Shown here: in pieces, positions 33,262 to 41,651 of the stretch
How the letters are laid out: the number at the start of each line of letters is the position of its first letter
Position numbering within the stretch: position 1 is the first letter of the stretch
Origin: Mimachlamys varia
Lineage: Eukaryota; Mollusca; Bivalvia; Pectinida; Pectinidae
Assembly (NCBI GenBank): GCA_947623455.1
Contig: OX392528.1
Span: 54,268,322 to 54,332,321, forward strand
Direction: 5' to 3'
DNA: 64,000 bases
Program-made: the position numbers and the translations under genes
Notes under the pieces: model-generated
Seen by the model: the letters and a program-made list of their open reading frames with translations, nothing else
The model's database searches: none
Told to the model about the DNA's origin: nothing

Positions 33262-33338
33262 AACAAGTGAACTGTTTTTATTGTGTTGTGAACTCAATTG
33301 ATGACCACAGAAGATCAAGGCCAGGCCTGCTACAAATT

Positions 33339-33356
33339 TGGTGTCAGAAGTGGGAT
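33339..33356 (+). promoter_or_regulatory. Primer-binding site for tRNA-Leu
   Basis: TGGTGTCAGAAGTGGGAT, four bases after the LTR, is the complement of a CCA-tailed tRNA-Leu 3' end (cccacttctgacacca). It would prime minus-strand DNA synthesis. Confidence 0.88.
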
Positions 33357-33630
33357 GTCTTTATTGTTATAGACATCCTGTGATGCGGACCTGAAGTTCC
33401 TGAACCTCTCTACCGAAGACTTAGTGTGGTGGTTATTTAAATTATCTTTTATGTAATATAGTTTCTATTGTTACTAGTTTATTTGACATATAGTTGTAGG
33501 TGTTAAAAAAAAAAAAAAGTAAAAAAAAAAAAAAAACCAACAACAGTCTCTTACTTTTATTATAACAAATTACAAAACACAATCAAACATTTAGTACATT
33601 TTAAAAGAAATATATAACACACATTAGATA

Positions 33631-34662
33631 ATGGCAGCATCTCCAGATCCTGAAATAAGATTAAATAATTTGGATGACCCATTCAAACTTCATGATGAAG
33701 AAGAAGAGGTTGGTCAAGGGGACACAACTGTAGGTGATGATGATACAGTTCATAAAGAAAATGAGCCAAATGTCAATGATGAATTTTATGACTGTAACCG
33801 TATTGATGGGGATACAAACTGCCACCCTTTTGCTGAGATGAGGCAATATCACAGAGGTTTTATCATGAAACCTGAGCCATATGATGGAAAAGATGACTGG
33901 GAAGAATACATCTCCCATTTTGAAGATTGTGCTGAGCTTGGGCAATGGACAGAGAAAAATAAAGGTCTTACATTAGCTGCAAGTCTGCGAGGTCCAGCTA
34001 GGACATTTTATATTAGTTTGTCAAGTTCAGAGAAGAGAACTTATGAGGTTTTGAAGTCTAAACTTGGGCAGAGATTTGGTAGCACCAGACAACAGAACAG
34101 GTGGCTCTCTAGACTGGAGATAAGGAAGCGTGCACCTGGGGAGTCCATAGCTGCATTGGGTGACGACCTGAGGCAGATGGCTCAACGGGCATATTCCAAC
34201 CTGGATGCCAAAGCTCAGGATGTCCTTGCTTTGAATCAACTGTATAAGGGTATCTCGACTGAAATGAAATGTCGTTGCATTGACAGAGATTGCAGGAATG
34301 TCACAGATGCTGTGGAAGTTATTGAGAGGTATGAAGCTGTCCTTGGAGACACCAGTGATAAAAAGCGAGCAAACGTTCGTATGACCACTAATCAAAAGTT
34401 GAATACCAAGGACACAACTGAATCCAATACAAAGGCAAAGTATGAAGACAAAGATATTCAGCAGTTACTTGAGAGAATTGCACAGCTTGAAAATGACAAG
34501 GCTACTCAGTACAACAAGGGAGGTAATTCATCTCGACAAGTCAGAAAATGCTTTGTTTGTAGTTCCACAGACCAATTGTGCCGGAATTGTCCACAAAACA
34601 ATAGACGTCAACAGAATAATAACTTTGGGAAGTCTAGCTCCACCAATATACAGGAAAACTAA
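33631..34662 (+). CDS. gag: Gag polyprotein, 343 aa
   Basis: Structural capsid/nucleocapsid protein of the retrotransposon. The acidic N terminus (about residues 1-75) precedes a capsid-like region with PYDGKDDWEEYISHFEDCAE and LAASLRGPARTFY (Ty3/gypsy retrotransposon gag type), which continues through LGQRFG and WLSRLEIRKRAPGESI. Near the C terminus is a zinc-knuckle-like CFVCSSTDQLCRNC at 307-320 in which glutamine replaces the usual histidine. The ATG at 33631 is the first good start after the primer site. The stop at 34660-34662 overlaps the open pol frame. Confidence 0.93.
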   Translation: MAASPDPEIRLNNLDDPFKLHDEEEEVGQGDTTVGDDDTVHKENEPNVNDEFYDCNRIDGDTNCHPFAEMRQYHRGFIMKPEPYDGKDDWEEYISHFEDCAELGQWTEKNKGLTLAASLRGPARTFYISLSSSEKRTYEVLKSKLGQRFGSTRQQNRWLSRLEIRKRAPGESIAALGDDLRQMAQRAYSNLDAKAQDVLALNQLYKGISTEMKCRCIDRDCRNVTDAVEVIERYEAVLGDTSDKKRANVRMTTNQKLNTKDTTESNTKAKYEDKDIQQLLERIAQLENDKATQYNKGGNSSRQVRKCFVCSSTDQLCRNCPQNNRRQQNNNFGKSSSTNIQEN

Positions 34663-37600
34663 TTTCCGTCAGCGAAGAAGGCCAAGAGCTGGCGGGAAGT
34701 ACTTTAAGGCCGCAAATAGTGATACCCAAAGATAAGAAGAAACACATTGGTCATATTGGAGCAAAGAGAGGAAAATGGGATAATGGGCTTTATACAACTG
34801 GACTAGTTGGAGAAACTGAGATAGAGTTTCTTATTGACAGTGGATCTACTATAACTCTATTATCTCATAATACCTATATGAGTATACCCGAATGTGACAG
34901 ACCAGATCTGACAAAGTCTTCACTTGATATACAAGATGTAAATGGCAAGGTACTGAAGACATATGGTACAGGGAATTTTAAACTTGTATTAGGAGATGTT
35001 ATGCATGATCAGATGGTAGTGATATGTGACATTACTCCAGAGGGCATTTTAGGTCAAGATTTTCTAATGAAAAATGTCAACAAGATAGATTTCAGAAGAC
35101 TGATTCTACACACAAACGAGACCGAGATACCGTGCTGGATTGGGGGAGAATCAGAGGCCATTTGCCGAGTTGAAGTTAGACAGAGGACTGTGGTACCTGC
35201 AAATTCAAAAATGTGGGTCAAGGTAAAAGTACAGACACCAAACCATTTGGCTGAGAGTGGCTACATAGAAGGTTCTTCCGAAACATTTTCTAATCAGAAA
35301 ATAGCTGTAATACGAGGCATAGTAAACACCAGTTTACTGGAACAAAATATTCAAGTTGTCAATTTTGGTCAGACGGATGCTACCTTGTATACAAACATGA
35401 ATATAGGAACATGTGAATCATGTTATGAAGATTCTACACAGTCCAGTACCAACAGATGTGCCAGAGTAGATATTGCTGACAAAATTTCTTCTCTGAAACA
35501 ACTACCTGATTACTTGACAGATTTGAATGAAAGGAGCTCTATTCACTTAAACGATGAGGAAAAAGATGCTCTGACTGCTTTGCTGATAAAATACCAAAAA
35601 GTCTTTGCTGAATCAGGTGCAGATCTTGGAAAGACTGATAGGGTCCAGCATCGCATACATACAGGGACAGCACAACCTATCAGACAAGCTCCTAGACGTT
35701 TGCCTTTAGGGAAGAAAGAAATAGAGAGGGAAGAAGTGAAGAAAATGCTTGATAGAGGTGTCATTGAACCGTCAATTAGTGCCTGGTCTTCTCCTGTGGT
35801 ACTGGTAACCAAGAAAGATGGAACTCCAAGGTTTTGTGTTGATTACCGCCGCCTTAATGATGTCACAACCAAAGATGCATATCCGCTCCCACGAGTCGAT
35901 GAATGTCTCGATTCCCTTTCAGAAGCTAAATGGTTCAGCAGTATGGATCTGAATTCTGGGTATTGGCAGCTTGCTATGGCACCTGAAGATAAAGAGAAGA
36001 CAGCGTTTTCAACAAGTCATGGTCTCTATCAGTTTACAGTGATGCCATTTGGTTTAGCTAATGCACCGTCCACATTTGAGAGGCTAATGGAAGATGTTCT
36101 TAGAGGGTTACAATGGGAAGAATGTCTGCTTTATATGGATGATATAATTGTTCCAGGAAAATCATTTCAAGAAACATTAGACAGATTGGAACATGTATTT
36201 ATGAGACTGCTAGATGCCAATTTAAAACTCAAACCCTCAAAGTGTGTTTTCTTTCAGAGGAGAGTCAAATTTTTGGGACACATTGTTTCTGAAGATGGGA
36301 TACACACAGACCCTGACAAAGTCTCTGCAGTCCAAAACTGGCCAGTACCCAAGAATGCAAAACAAGTACGAAGTTTTCTTGGATTATGTTCATATTACAG
36401 ACGCTTCATACAGGAGTTTGCAGCAATAGCTCGCCCTATGCACAAACTTTGTGAAAAAGGGGCTAAATTTAACTGGACGTCTGAATGCCAGACCTCTTTT
36501 GAACAGCTGAAGCAAGCTTTGGTGACCTCTCCAATATTGATGTATCCAATATCAAACAAGCCCTTCATCCTCGATACAGATGCCAGTGCTTTTGCTGTCG
36601 GTGCAGTTCTATCTCAAGAATTTGAAGGTTCTGAAAGAGTCATAGCATATATGAGTAAATCTATGAACAAGCATGAGCAGTCTTACTGTGTGACAAGAAA
36701 GGAACTACTGGCAGTAGTTTGTGCCTTAAAAACCTTCCATCCTTATCTGTATGGTCAAGAAGTACTGTTAAGAACAGACAACGCTGCTGTTAGCTGGATG
36801 AGAAATCTGAAGAATCCAACAGGACAAGTTGCACGGTGGTTGGAGTTATTGGGAACATACAATCTATCTGTTTCTCACAGACCTGGACGGAAGCATACAA
36901 ATGCAGATGCATTGTCCCGTAACCCATGTAAAGTTTGCACAAGGCAGCAAGAGGGAAGCCTAATAGAAGATGAAGATGATGATGACAAACTATCTACTTC
37001 TGAGGAAGTTACTCCTGACACAGTAAGGAGCAACATTGTTAGAGCTGTGACACGCAGTCAGAACAACAATCAGATACAACATGACTTAACAGTTGGGTGT
37101 AGCATGCTATCAGATTGGAATCCTAATGAAATAAAGGAACAACAATTATCTGACCCAAACATAGCACCAATTATGACTGCTATTGAAAGTGGATGTAACC
37201 GCCCTACATGGAATGATGTTTCAAAGTATCCTGCAGCTCTCAAGACTCTGTGGAGACACTGGGATCGACTTCAGATGCACGGTGGGATGTTGTACAGAAA
37301 ATGGATGATTGATGATGGAGACGAGGCTGTTCTTCAACTGATAGTTCCTGAAAGCAGAAAAGCAGATGTTTTAAAGTACTATCATGATGTTCCATCTGCT
37401 GGACATTTGGGTGCAGACAAGACATTAGAGAAAATCAAGAAGAGTTTCTACTGGCCTATGATGAAGGACTTTGTAAAGAACTACTGTCGCAAATGTGATT
37501 TGTGTTCAGCTCGTAAACCTTCGAACGCATCAAATAAAGCTCCTATGAAGCAATATTTGACAGGTGAACCTATGGAAAGGATTGCCGTGGATATTCTTGG

Positions 37601-38444
37601 TCCACTTCCTGTGACAGAAAGCGGAAATAGATACATTTTTGTAATCTGTGACTGTTTTACAAAATGGACTGAAGCTATAGCAATAGCTAACCAAGAAGCT
37701 AAAACTGTGGCAAAGGCATTTGTGAATGAATTTGTCTGTAGGTTTGGAACACCTTTACAAATTCACTCTGACCAAGGTTCCAATTTTGGATCCAAATTGT
37801 TTCATGACATGTGTGATTTATTTCAGATTGATAAAACTAGAACTACAAGCATGAGACCTCAAGCCAATGGTAATGTAGAGAGGTTTAACAGAACCCTGGT
37901 AAACATGTTAACCATGTATTGTAAAGATGATCAAAGAAGTTGGGATCAATATCTTCCACAGGTGATGATGGCATACAGGGCCTCACAGCATGCCAGCACA
38001 AGCAGAACTCCAAACTCAATGATGTTAGGAAGGGAGGTAACTCTTCCTATGCAGGCAGTCATCGGACAACCAGTTACAGACAGTGATGACGAGTCATGTG
38101 AACCTGATGAATATGTCCTTGATCTACAAAGCAAGCTTGACCACATCCACTGTATGGCAAGGAAGTGCCTGAAAAAGAAAACAGACTATCAAAAGCGGTA
38201 CTATGATCTGACAGCAAAGAAGAGAACACTTAAAGCAGGTCAGTTGGTATGGGTGTACGACACACTTAGGAAGGTTGGAGTTTGCCAGAAGCTCACAATG
38301 AGATGGAAGGGTCCATTCCTGATAACAAGACGCATAGACGATGTGACGTATATGGTGAAGAAGAGTCTGAAACAGCCAGCGAAGGTGCACCATATTGACA
38401 GACTCCGTAAATATGAAGGGTGCAGGAAACCAGTCTGGTGTTAA
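34638..38444 (+). CDS. pol: Pol polyprotein: protease, RT, RNase H, integrase
   Basis: Replication and integration enzymes. Numbering is from the GTG at 34719 (1241 codons); the real N terminus probably comes from gag by frameshift in 34638-34659. The aspartic protease has FLIDSGSTITLL (D40). Reverse transcriptase has CVDYRRLNDVT, SMDLNSGYWQ, MPFGLANAPSTF and YMDD at 472-475. RNase H has ILDTDASAFAVGAVLS and RTDNAAVSW. Integrase has a zinc-binding H889/H896 with C926/C929, catalytic D958, D1018 and E1054 (35 residues between the last two), and a C-terminal GPF module around W1196-F1200. No internal stop or frameshift is seen, so the element may be active. Confidence 0.96.
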   Translation, partial: LHQYTGKLISVSEEGQELAGSTLRPQIVIPKDKKKHIGHIGAKRGKWDNGLYTTGLVGETEIEFLIDSGSTITLLSHNTYMSIPECDRPDLTKSSLDIQDVNGKVLKTYGTGNFKLVLGDVMHDQMVVICDITPEGILGQDFLMKNVNKIDFRRLILHTNETEIPCWIGGESEAICRVEVRQRTVVPANSKMWVKVKVQTPNHLAESGYIEGSSETFSNQKIAVIRGIVNTSLLEQNIQVVNFGQTDATLYTNMNIGTCESCYEDSTQSSTNRCARVDIADKISSLKQLPDYLTDLNERSSIHLNDEEKDALTALLIKYQKVFAESGADLGKTDRVQHRIHTGTAQPIRQAPRRLPLGKKEIEREEVKKMLDRGVIEPSISAWSSPVVLVTKKDGTPRFCVDYRRLNDVTTKDAYPLPRVDECLDSLSEAKWFSSMDLNSGYWQLAMAPEDKEKTAFSTSHGLYQFTVMPFGLANAPSTFERLMEDVLRGLQWEECLLYMDDIIVPGKSFQETLDRLEHVFMRLLDANLKLKPSKCVFFQRRVKFLGHIVSEDGIHTDPDKVSAVQNWPVPKNAKQVRSFLGLCSYYRRFIQEFAAIARPMHKLCEKGAKFNWTSECQTSFEQLKQALVTSPILMYPISNKPFILDTDASAFAVGAVLSQEFEGSERVIAYMSKSMNKHEQSYCVTRKELLAVVCALKTFHPYLYGQEVLLRTDNAAVSWMRNLKNPTGQVARWLELLGTYNLSVSHRPGRKHTNADALSRNPCKVCTRQQEGSLIEDEDDDDKLSTSEEVTPDTVRSNIVRAVTRSQNNNQIQHDLTVGCSMLSDWNPNEIKEQQLSDPNIAPIMTAIESGCNRPTWNDVSKYPAALKTLWRHWDRLQMHGGMLYRKWMIDDGDEAVLQLIVPESRKADVLKYYHDVPSAGHLGADKTLEKIKKSFYWPMMKDFVKNYCRKCDLCSARKPSNASNKAPMKQYLTGEPMERIAVDILGPLPVTESGNRYIFVICDCFTKWTEAIAIANQEAKTVAKAFVNEFVCRFGTPLQIHSDQGSNFGSKLFHDMCDLFQIDKTRTTSMRPQANGNVERFNRTLVNMLTMYCKDDQRSWDQYLPQVMMAYRASQHASTSRTPNSMMLGREVTLPMQAVIGQPVTDSDDESCEPDEYVLDLQSKLDHIHCMARKCLKKKTDYQKRYYDLTAKKRTLKAGQLVWVYDTLRKVGVCQKLTMRWKGPFLITRRIDDVTYMVKKSLKQPAKVHHIDRLRKYEGCRKPVWC
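34653..34659 (+). promoter_or_regulatory. Candidate -1 ribosomal frameshift site
   Basis: The pol frame is -1 relative to gag and is open from 34638, while gag stops at 34660, giving a 22-base window. GGAAAAC directly before the gag stop codon, read GAA AAC in the gag frame, allows an A-site slip to AAA. It is not a perfect X XXY YYZ heptamer, so the exact site is inference. Confidence 0.4.
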
Positions 38445-39098
38445 GACGAGCTTAAAAGAAAACAGAGAAGTGTTAACATTGGAGTATTTGCACATTGAGT
38501 AATAGGAATTATTGAGTTAATTAAGGTGAAAATTAAGATTGATCACAGTTTATTTTACTTTGCTGGATATACAGTGAGCACGTGCACTGTACCAGAGTTA
38601 CGCATGTGATTGGGGGATATATTACAAGCGTGAACCTTGTTGGAGATGGACTGGACTGATCACCCTATGGCTCAACAAGGTTGTACCGGACGAAGAGGTT
38701 TATCGTCTGGTGACAGTTGAAAGACTGTGGATGATGATAACGGAACTTCATCATCATGCCGGTCGCACTGTAGGATTAAATTCCAAGGATCAGATGCGAT
38801 GGCAGGCGTTGCCGACATTCTGTGGAGAATGGAAGTTACCAGTGATCAATTTATTTGTTCATAATGATGTCTCAATAAAATGAATACTCAAACCAAGATG
38901 TTTTCTTAATTAATGGAGATGAGTGTGATGAGCTTTACTCTACCTGTATGTGTAATGAATGATGACTGACGAAAATGACCGACTATGTGTACTGCTGTTA
39001 AGGAAAAAAAAAAAAACGATGTCCTGATTTTACTTAAAGAAATGTATGAAGTACCAGTCAAGCAAATGAATTATATTTTGCATTACCTACTATCTTAC
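38445..39098 (+). other. Non-coding spacer between pol and the accessory ORF
   Basis: No conserved ORF. It contains an internal AATAAA at 38874-38879, about 430 bases after the pol stop, which could end some genomic transcripts early. A T-rich/pyrimidine stretch leads to the acceptor at 39099-39100. Confidence 0.7.
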
Positions 39099-39100
39099 AG
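39086..39100 (+). promoter_or_regulatory. 3' splice site directly before the accessory ORF
   Basis: cctactatcttacAG is followed at once by ATGATGG. An acceptor abutting a start codon is the arrangement used for spliced subgenomic mRNAs of env-position genes in some LTR elements. Confidence 0.55.
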
Positions 39101-40618
39101 ATGATGGAGTCCTGCTGGTTGTGTCCTGCCAAGTTTGACAAGAAGCGTGATCTCAAGAATCACCTTTCCACATCTCAACACAATGTGCTTCAAGTTGTAT
39201 GTTGCTGGTGCCCCAAGGAAAGATTGCTTAGAAGAGCAGTTGACCTCAAGACCCATGTGAACAAGGACCACCATCATGTTATACGGGACATGCCTGAAGA
39301 CTTCTTTGGGGAACCCAACTGTTTTTGGTTTGCTCCTAGATGTTCGGATTACGCAAAGGTCGTCTCACCGACAGATTGGGACTCTTTAGCAGCAACTAGG
39401 GCCAGGGTAAGCATGCTGGAACATCTAAAGAAGATGGGGGGAGGAAAACAGAAGTCATGGACCATGGGATGGGAGAAAGGTCATCCCAAGCCAAAGAAGA
39501 GCACGGCAATAGGGCTTTCATTCTCCAGAGCACCATCTATAAAGAGTGAAAGCGCCTTCATTCCTGACTATGACGACCCATCCTGTGTTCCATCTTCGCT
39601 GAAGAAGCCAAGGAGGGAGACATATGACCCGGATCATCCGAGTATGGACTCCCAAAGGCAGGACAACCTAACTCTCAAGGCGATGTCCATAATGTGTGGT
39701 GACATTTGGGCCGTATTCACCAGAGGAGGTAGCTGGGTGAGAGTTGAGTTAAAGGCAGAGATCCTGAGGGACCCGAGGGCAATGCAGAAGCTAACCAGGA
39801 GGATGTCCTGCCTTGTGGATAAGGTGACCCTGCCAACCGGAACATGGTATGAGGTGAGGGAACCGCACCAGCTGGCAGATTATAAGAACGCCACATTTAG
39901 AAGTCTTGGGATTTCATCAGCATATTGTAAGGGGATACACAGGCAGCTCCAGCCCAACTGTGTACCAGTCCAATCACCGACAGGACCGAGAAGTGTGGTG
40001 ACAGTGCAACCACCACCACCACCTCAACCTCAACCAGAAGTGTCAGCTCCCTTGCCAGCCACTGAGGCAATCTCTGACGAAGAGTTTCAGGACGGGGGTG
40101 ATGTCATGCCGGAGGTGTCTGTCTCTCAACTCCCAACTTGCTGTATGGAGGCAGAAAGGCTGTTAAGGAAAGGCTGTATGCCGCTGTTTCCACCAGCAAG
40201 AAGGGAATGGGGAAGACAGACACTCTCCCTCACCGACGACCTGGAATGGCCTCCACGTGATTGGGAGAAGACGACCGTGGACACTAGGCTGTTGGCAGTT
40301 GAATTCGCTGGAATGACCCTGGAAAGGAAGAGGACAGGGCAGTTCCCAGTGATCGATAGAAGGGACCTGTTGGACAGATACAATTTCCTTGTCCTGCCTG
40401 GCACACTCCTCCCAGACCATGACGAGAAACCTGTGCTGAGGAAGGCACGCTACTATAACTATGAGGCTCTCAGGACAGTAGCAGTAGGGGACTCTTTAGA
40501 CGAAGACTTTGTTGAGGGTATGAGGGCTGCTACAGTTTCCCGATGTGAAAAGGTCGACTGCTACTTGGACATTATAGACACGGCTGGTATTCCCCTTCGC
40601 CTGAAGAATGGACACTAG
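39101..40618 (+). CDS. Accessory ORF: two C2H2 zinc fingers plus unknown C-terminal domain, 505 aa
   Basis: Lies in the env position but is not an envelope: no signal peptide or membrane segment. The N terminus has C5-x2-C8-x12-H21-x5-H27 and C34-x2-C37-x14-H52-x4-H57, two C2H2 fingers (SCWLCPAKFDKKRDLKNHL). Then comes a conserved-looking MPEDFFGEPNCFWFA, a basic stretch (KKSTAIGLSF) and a charged linker. From about residue 237 the C-terminal half (CLVDKVTLPTGTWYEVREPH, a proline run PPPPPQPQPE, REWGRQTLSLTDDLEWPPRD) is the part duplicated downstream. The function is unknown; nucleic-acid binding is inferred from the fingers. It could be a captured host gene or a lineage-specific retroelement protein. 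Confidence 0.8.
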   Translation: MMESCWLCPAKFDKKRDLKNHLSTSQHNVLQVVCCWCPKERLLRRAVDLKTHVNKDHHHVIRDMPEDFFGEPNCFWFAPRCSDYAKVVSPTDWDSLAATRARVSMLEHLKKMGGGKQKSWTMGWEKGHPKPKKSTAIGLSFSRAPSIKSESAFIPDYDDPSCVPSSLKKPRRETYDPDHPSMDSQRQDNLTLKAMSIMCGDIWAVFTRGGSWVRVELKAEILRDPRAMQKLTRRMSCLVDKVTLPTGTWYEVREPHQLADYKNATFRSLGISSAYCKGIHRQLQPNCVPVQSPTGPRSVVTVQPPPPPQPQPEVSAPLPATEAISDEEFQDGGDVMPEVSVSQLPTCCMEAERLLRKGCMPLFPPARREWGRQTLSLTDDLEWPPRDWEKTTVDTRLLAVEFAGMTLERKRTGQFPVIDRRDLLDRYNFLVLPGTLLPDHDEKPVLRKARYYNYEALRTVAVGDSLDEDFVEGMRAATVSRCEKVDCYLDIIDTAGIPLRLKNGH

Positions 40619-40690
40619 ATTTTAATCATAGATAAAGAAGAAAAACACTATGAAAAGAACATATTGGTTTTGTGATAAGGACTCAGTAGC
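39809..40690 (+). repeat. 882-bp tandem duplication, unit 1
   Basis: Repeated at 40692-41573 with an offset of 883. It covers the second half of the accessory ORF, its stop, and about 70 bases of 3' flank. The only difference I found is at 40572 (t) versus 41455 (a), an Ile-to-Asn change. Confidence 0.95.
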
Positions 40691-41501
40691 GTGCCTTGTG
40701 GATAAGGTGACCCTGCCAACCGGAACATGGTATGAGGTGAGGGAACCGCACCAGCTGGCAGATTATAAGAACGCCACATTTAGAAGTCTTGGGATTTCAT
40801 CAGCATATTGTAAGGGGATACACAGGCAGCTCCAGCCCAACTGTGTACCAGTCCAATCACCGACAGGACCGAGAAGTGTGGTGACAGTGCAACCACCACC
40901 ACCACCTCAACCTCAACCAGAAGTGTCAGCTCCCTTGCCAGCCACTGAGGCAATCTCTGACGAAGAGTTTCAGGACGGGGGTGATGTCATGCCGGAGGTG
41001 TCTGTCTCTCAACTCCCAACTTGCTGTATGGAGGCAGAAAGGCTGTTAAGGAAAGGCTGTATGCCGCTGTTTCCACCAGCAAGAAGGGAATGGGGAAGAC
41101 AGACACTCTCCCTCACCGACGACCTGGAATGGCCTCCACGTGATTGGGAGAAGACGACCGTGGACACTAGGCTGTTGGCAGTTGAATTCGCTGGAATGAC
41201 CCTGGAAAGGAAGAGGACAGGGCAGTTCCCAGTGATCGATAGAAGGGACCTGTTGGACAGATACAATTTCCTTGTCCTGCCTGGCACACTCCTCCCAGAC
41301 CATGACGAGAAACCTGTGCTGAGGAAGGCACGCTACTATAACTATGAGGCTCTCAGGACAGTAGCAGTAGGGGACTCTTTAGACGAAGACTTTGTTGAGG
41401 GTATGAGGGCTGCTACAGTTTCCCGATGTGAAAAGGTCGACTGCTACTTGGACAATATAGACACGGCTGGTATTCCCCTTCGCCTGAAGAATGGACACTA
41501 G
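40650..41501 (+). CDS. Truncated duplicate of the accessory ORF, 283 aa
   Basis: Created by the tandem duplication. Its first 14 codons (MKRTYWFCDKDSVA) come from the 3' flank of unit 1, and from codon 15 it matches residues of the 505-aa protein's C-terminal half to the same end (LKNGH). The zinc fingers are absent. No separate promoter or acceptor is obvious, so it may be untranslated. Confidence 0.6.
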   Translation: MKRTYWFCDKDSVACLVDKVTLPTGTWYEVREPHQLADYKNATFRSLGISSAYCKGIHRQLQPNCVPVQSPTGPRSVVTVQPPPPPQPQPEVSAPLPATEAISDEEFQDGGDVMPEVSVSQLPTCCMEAERLLRKGCMPLFPPARREWGRQTLSLTDDLEWPPRDWEKTTVDTRLLAVEFAGMTLERKRTGQFPVIDRRDLLDRYNFLVLPGTLLPDHDEKPVLRKARYYNYEALRTVAVGDSLDEDFVEGMRAATVSRCEKVDCYLDNIDTAGIPLRLKNGH

Positions 41502-41573
41502 ATTTTAATCATAGATAAAGAAGAAAAACACTATGAAAAGAACATATTGGTTTTGTGATAAGGACTCAGTAGC
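40692..41573 (+). repeat. 882-bp tandem duplication, unit 2
   Basis: Near-exact copy of 39809-40690; see that entry. Confidence 0.95.
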
Positions 41574-41636
41574 TTACCAGATTATTAATTTTTTTAAACT
41601 ATCAGATAATTCCAATATTTCTGGAGAAATATATTT

Positions 41637-41651
41637 GAAAGGAGGGAATAA
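41637..41651 (+). promoter_or_regulatory. Polypurine tract
   Basis: gaaaggagggaataa directly precedes the 3' LTR and would prime plus-strand DNA synthesis. Confidence 0.8.

Larger units (their letters stand above)
32043..33334 (+). repeat. 5' LTR, 1292 bp
   Basis: Begins TGTAGTAGACATAC and ends GGCCTGCTACA; the ends form the inverted repeat TGTAG/CTACA. It carries a TATA box (32802-32808), a splice donor (32953) and AATAAA (33256-33261). The R region therefore runs roughly from 32830 to 33285. Confidence 0.95.

Noticed and set aside
34719..34721. GTG as a real start of pol
   Set aside because: The pol frame is open upstream to 34638 and overlaps gag in the -1 frame; eukaryotic GTG initiation is unlikely, so frameshifting is preferred.
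35543..35812. Antisense ORFs inside pol and the accessory ORF (also 34027-34395, 40126-40420, 41009-41303)
   Set aside because: Shadows of strongly coding plus-strand genes.
39101..40618. Envelope gene of an errantivirus-like element
   Set aside because: The position and splice acceptor fit, but the protein has zinc fingers and no signal peptide, membrane anchor or cleavage site.
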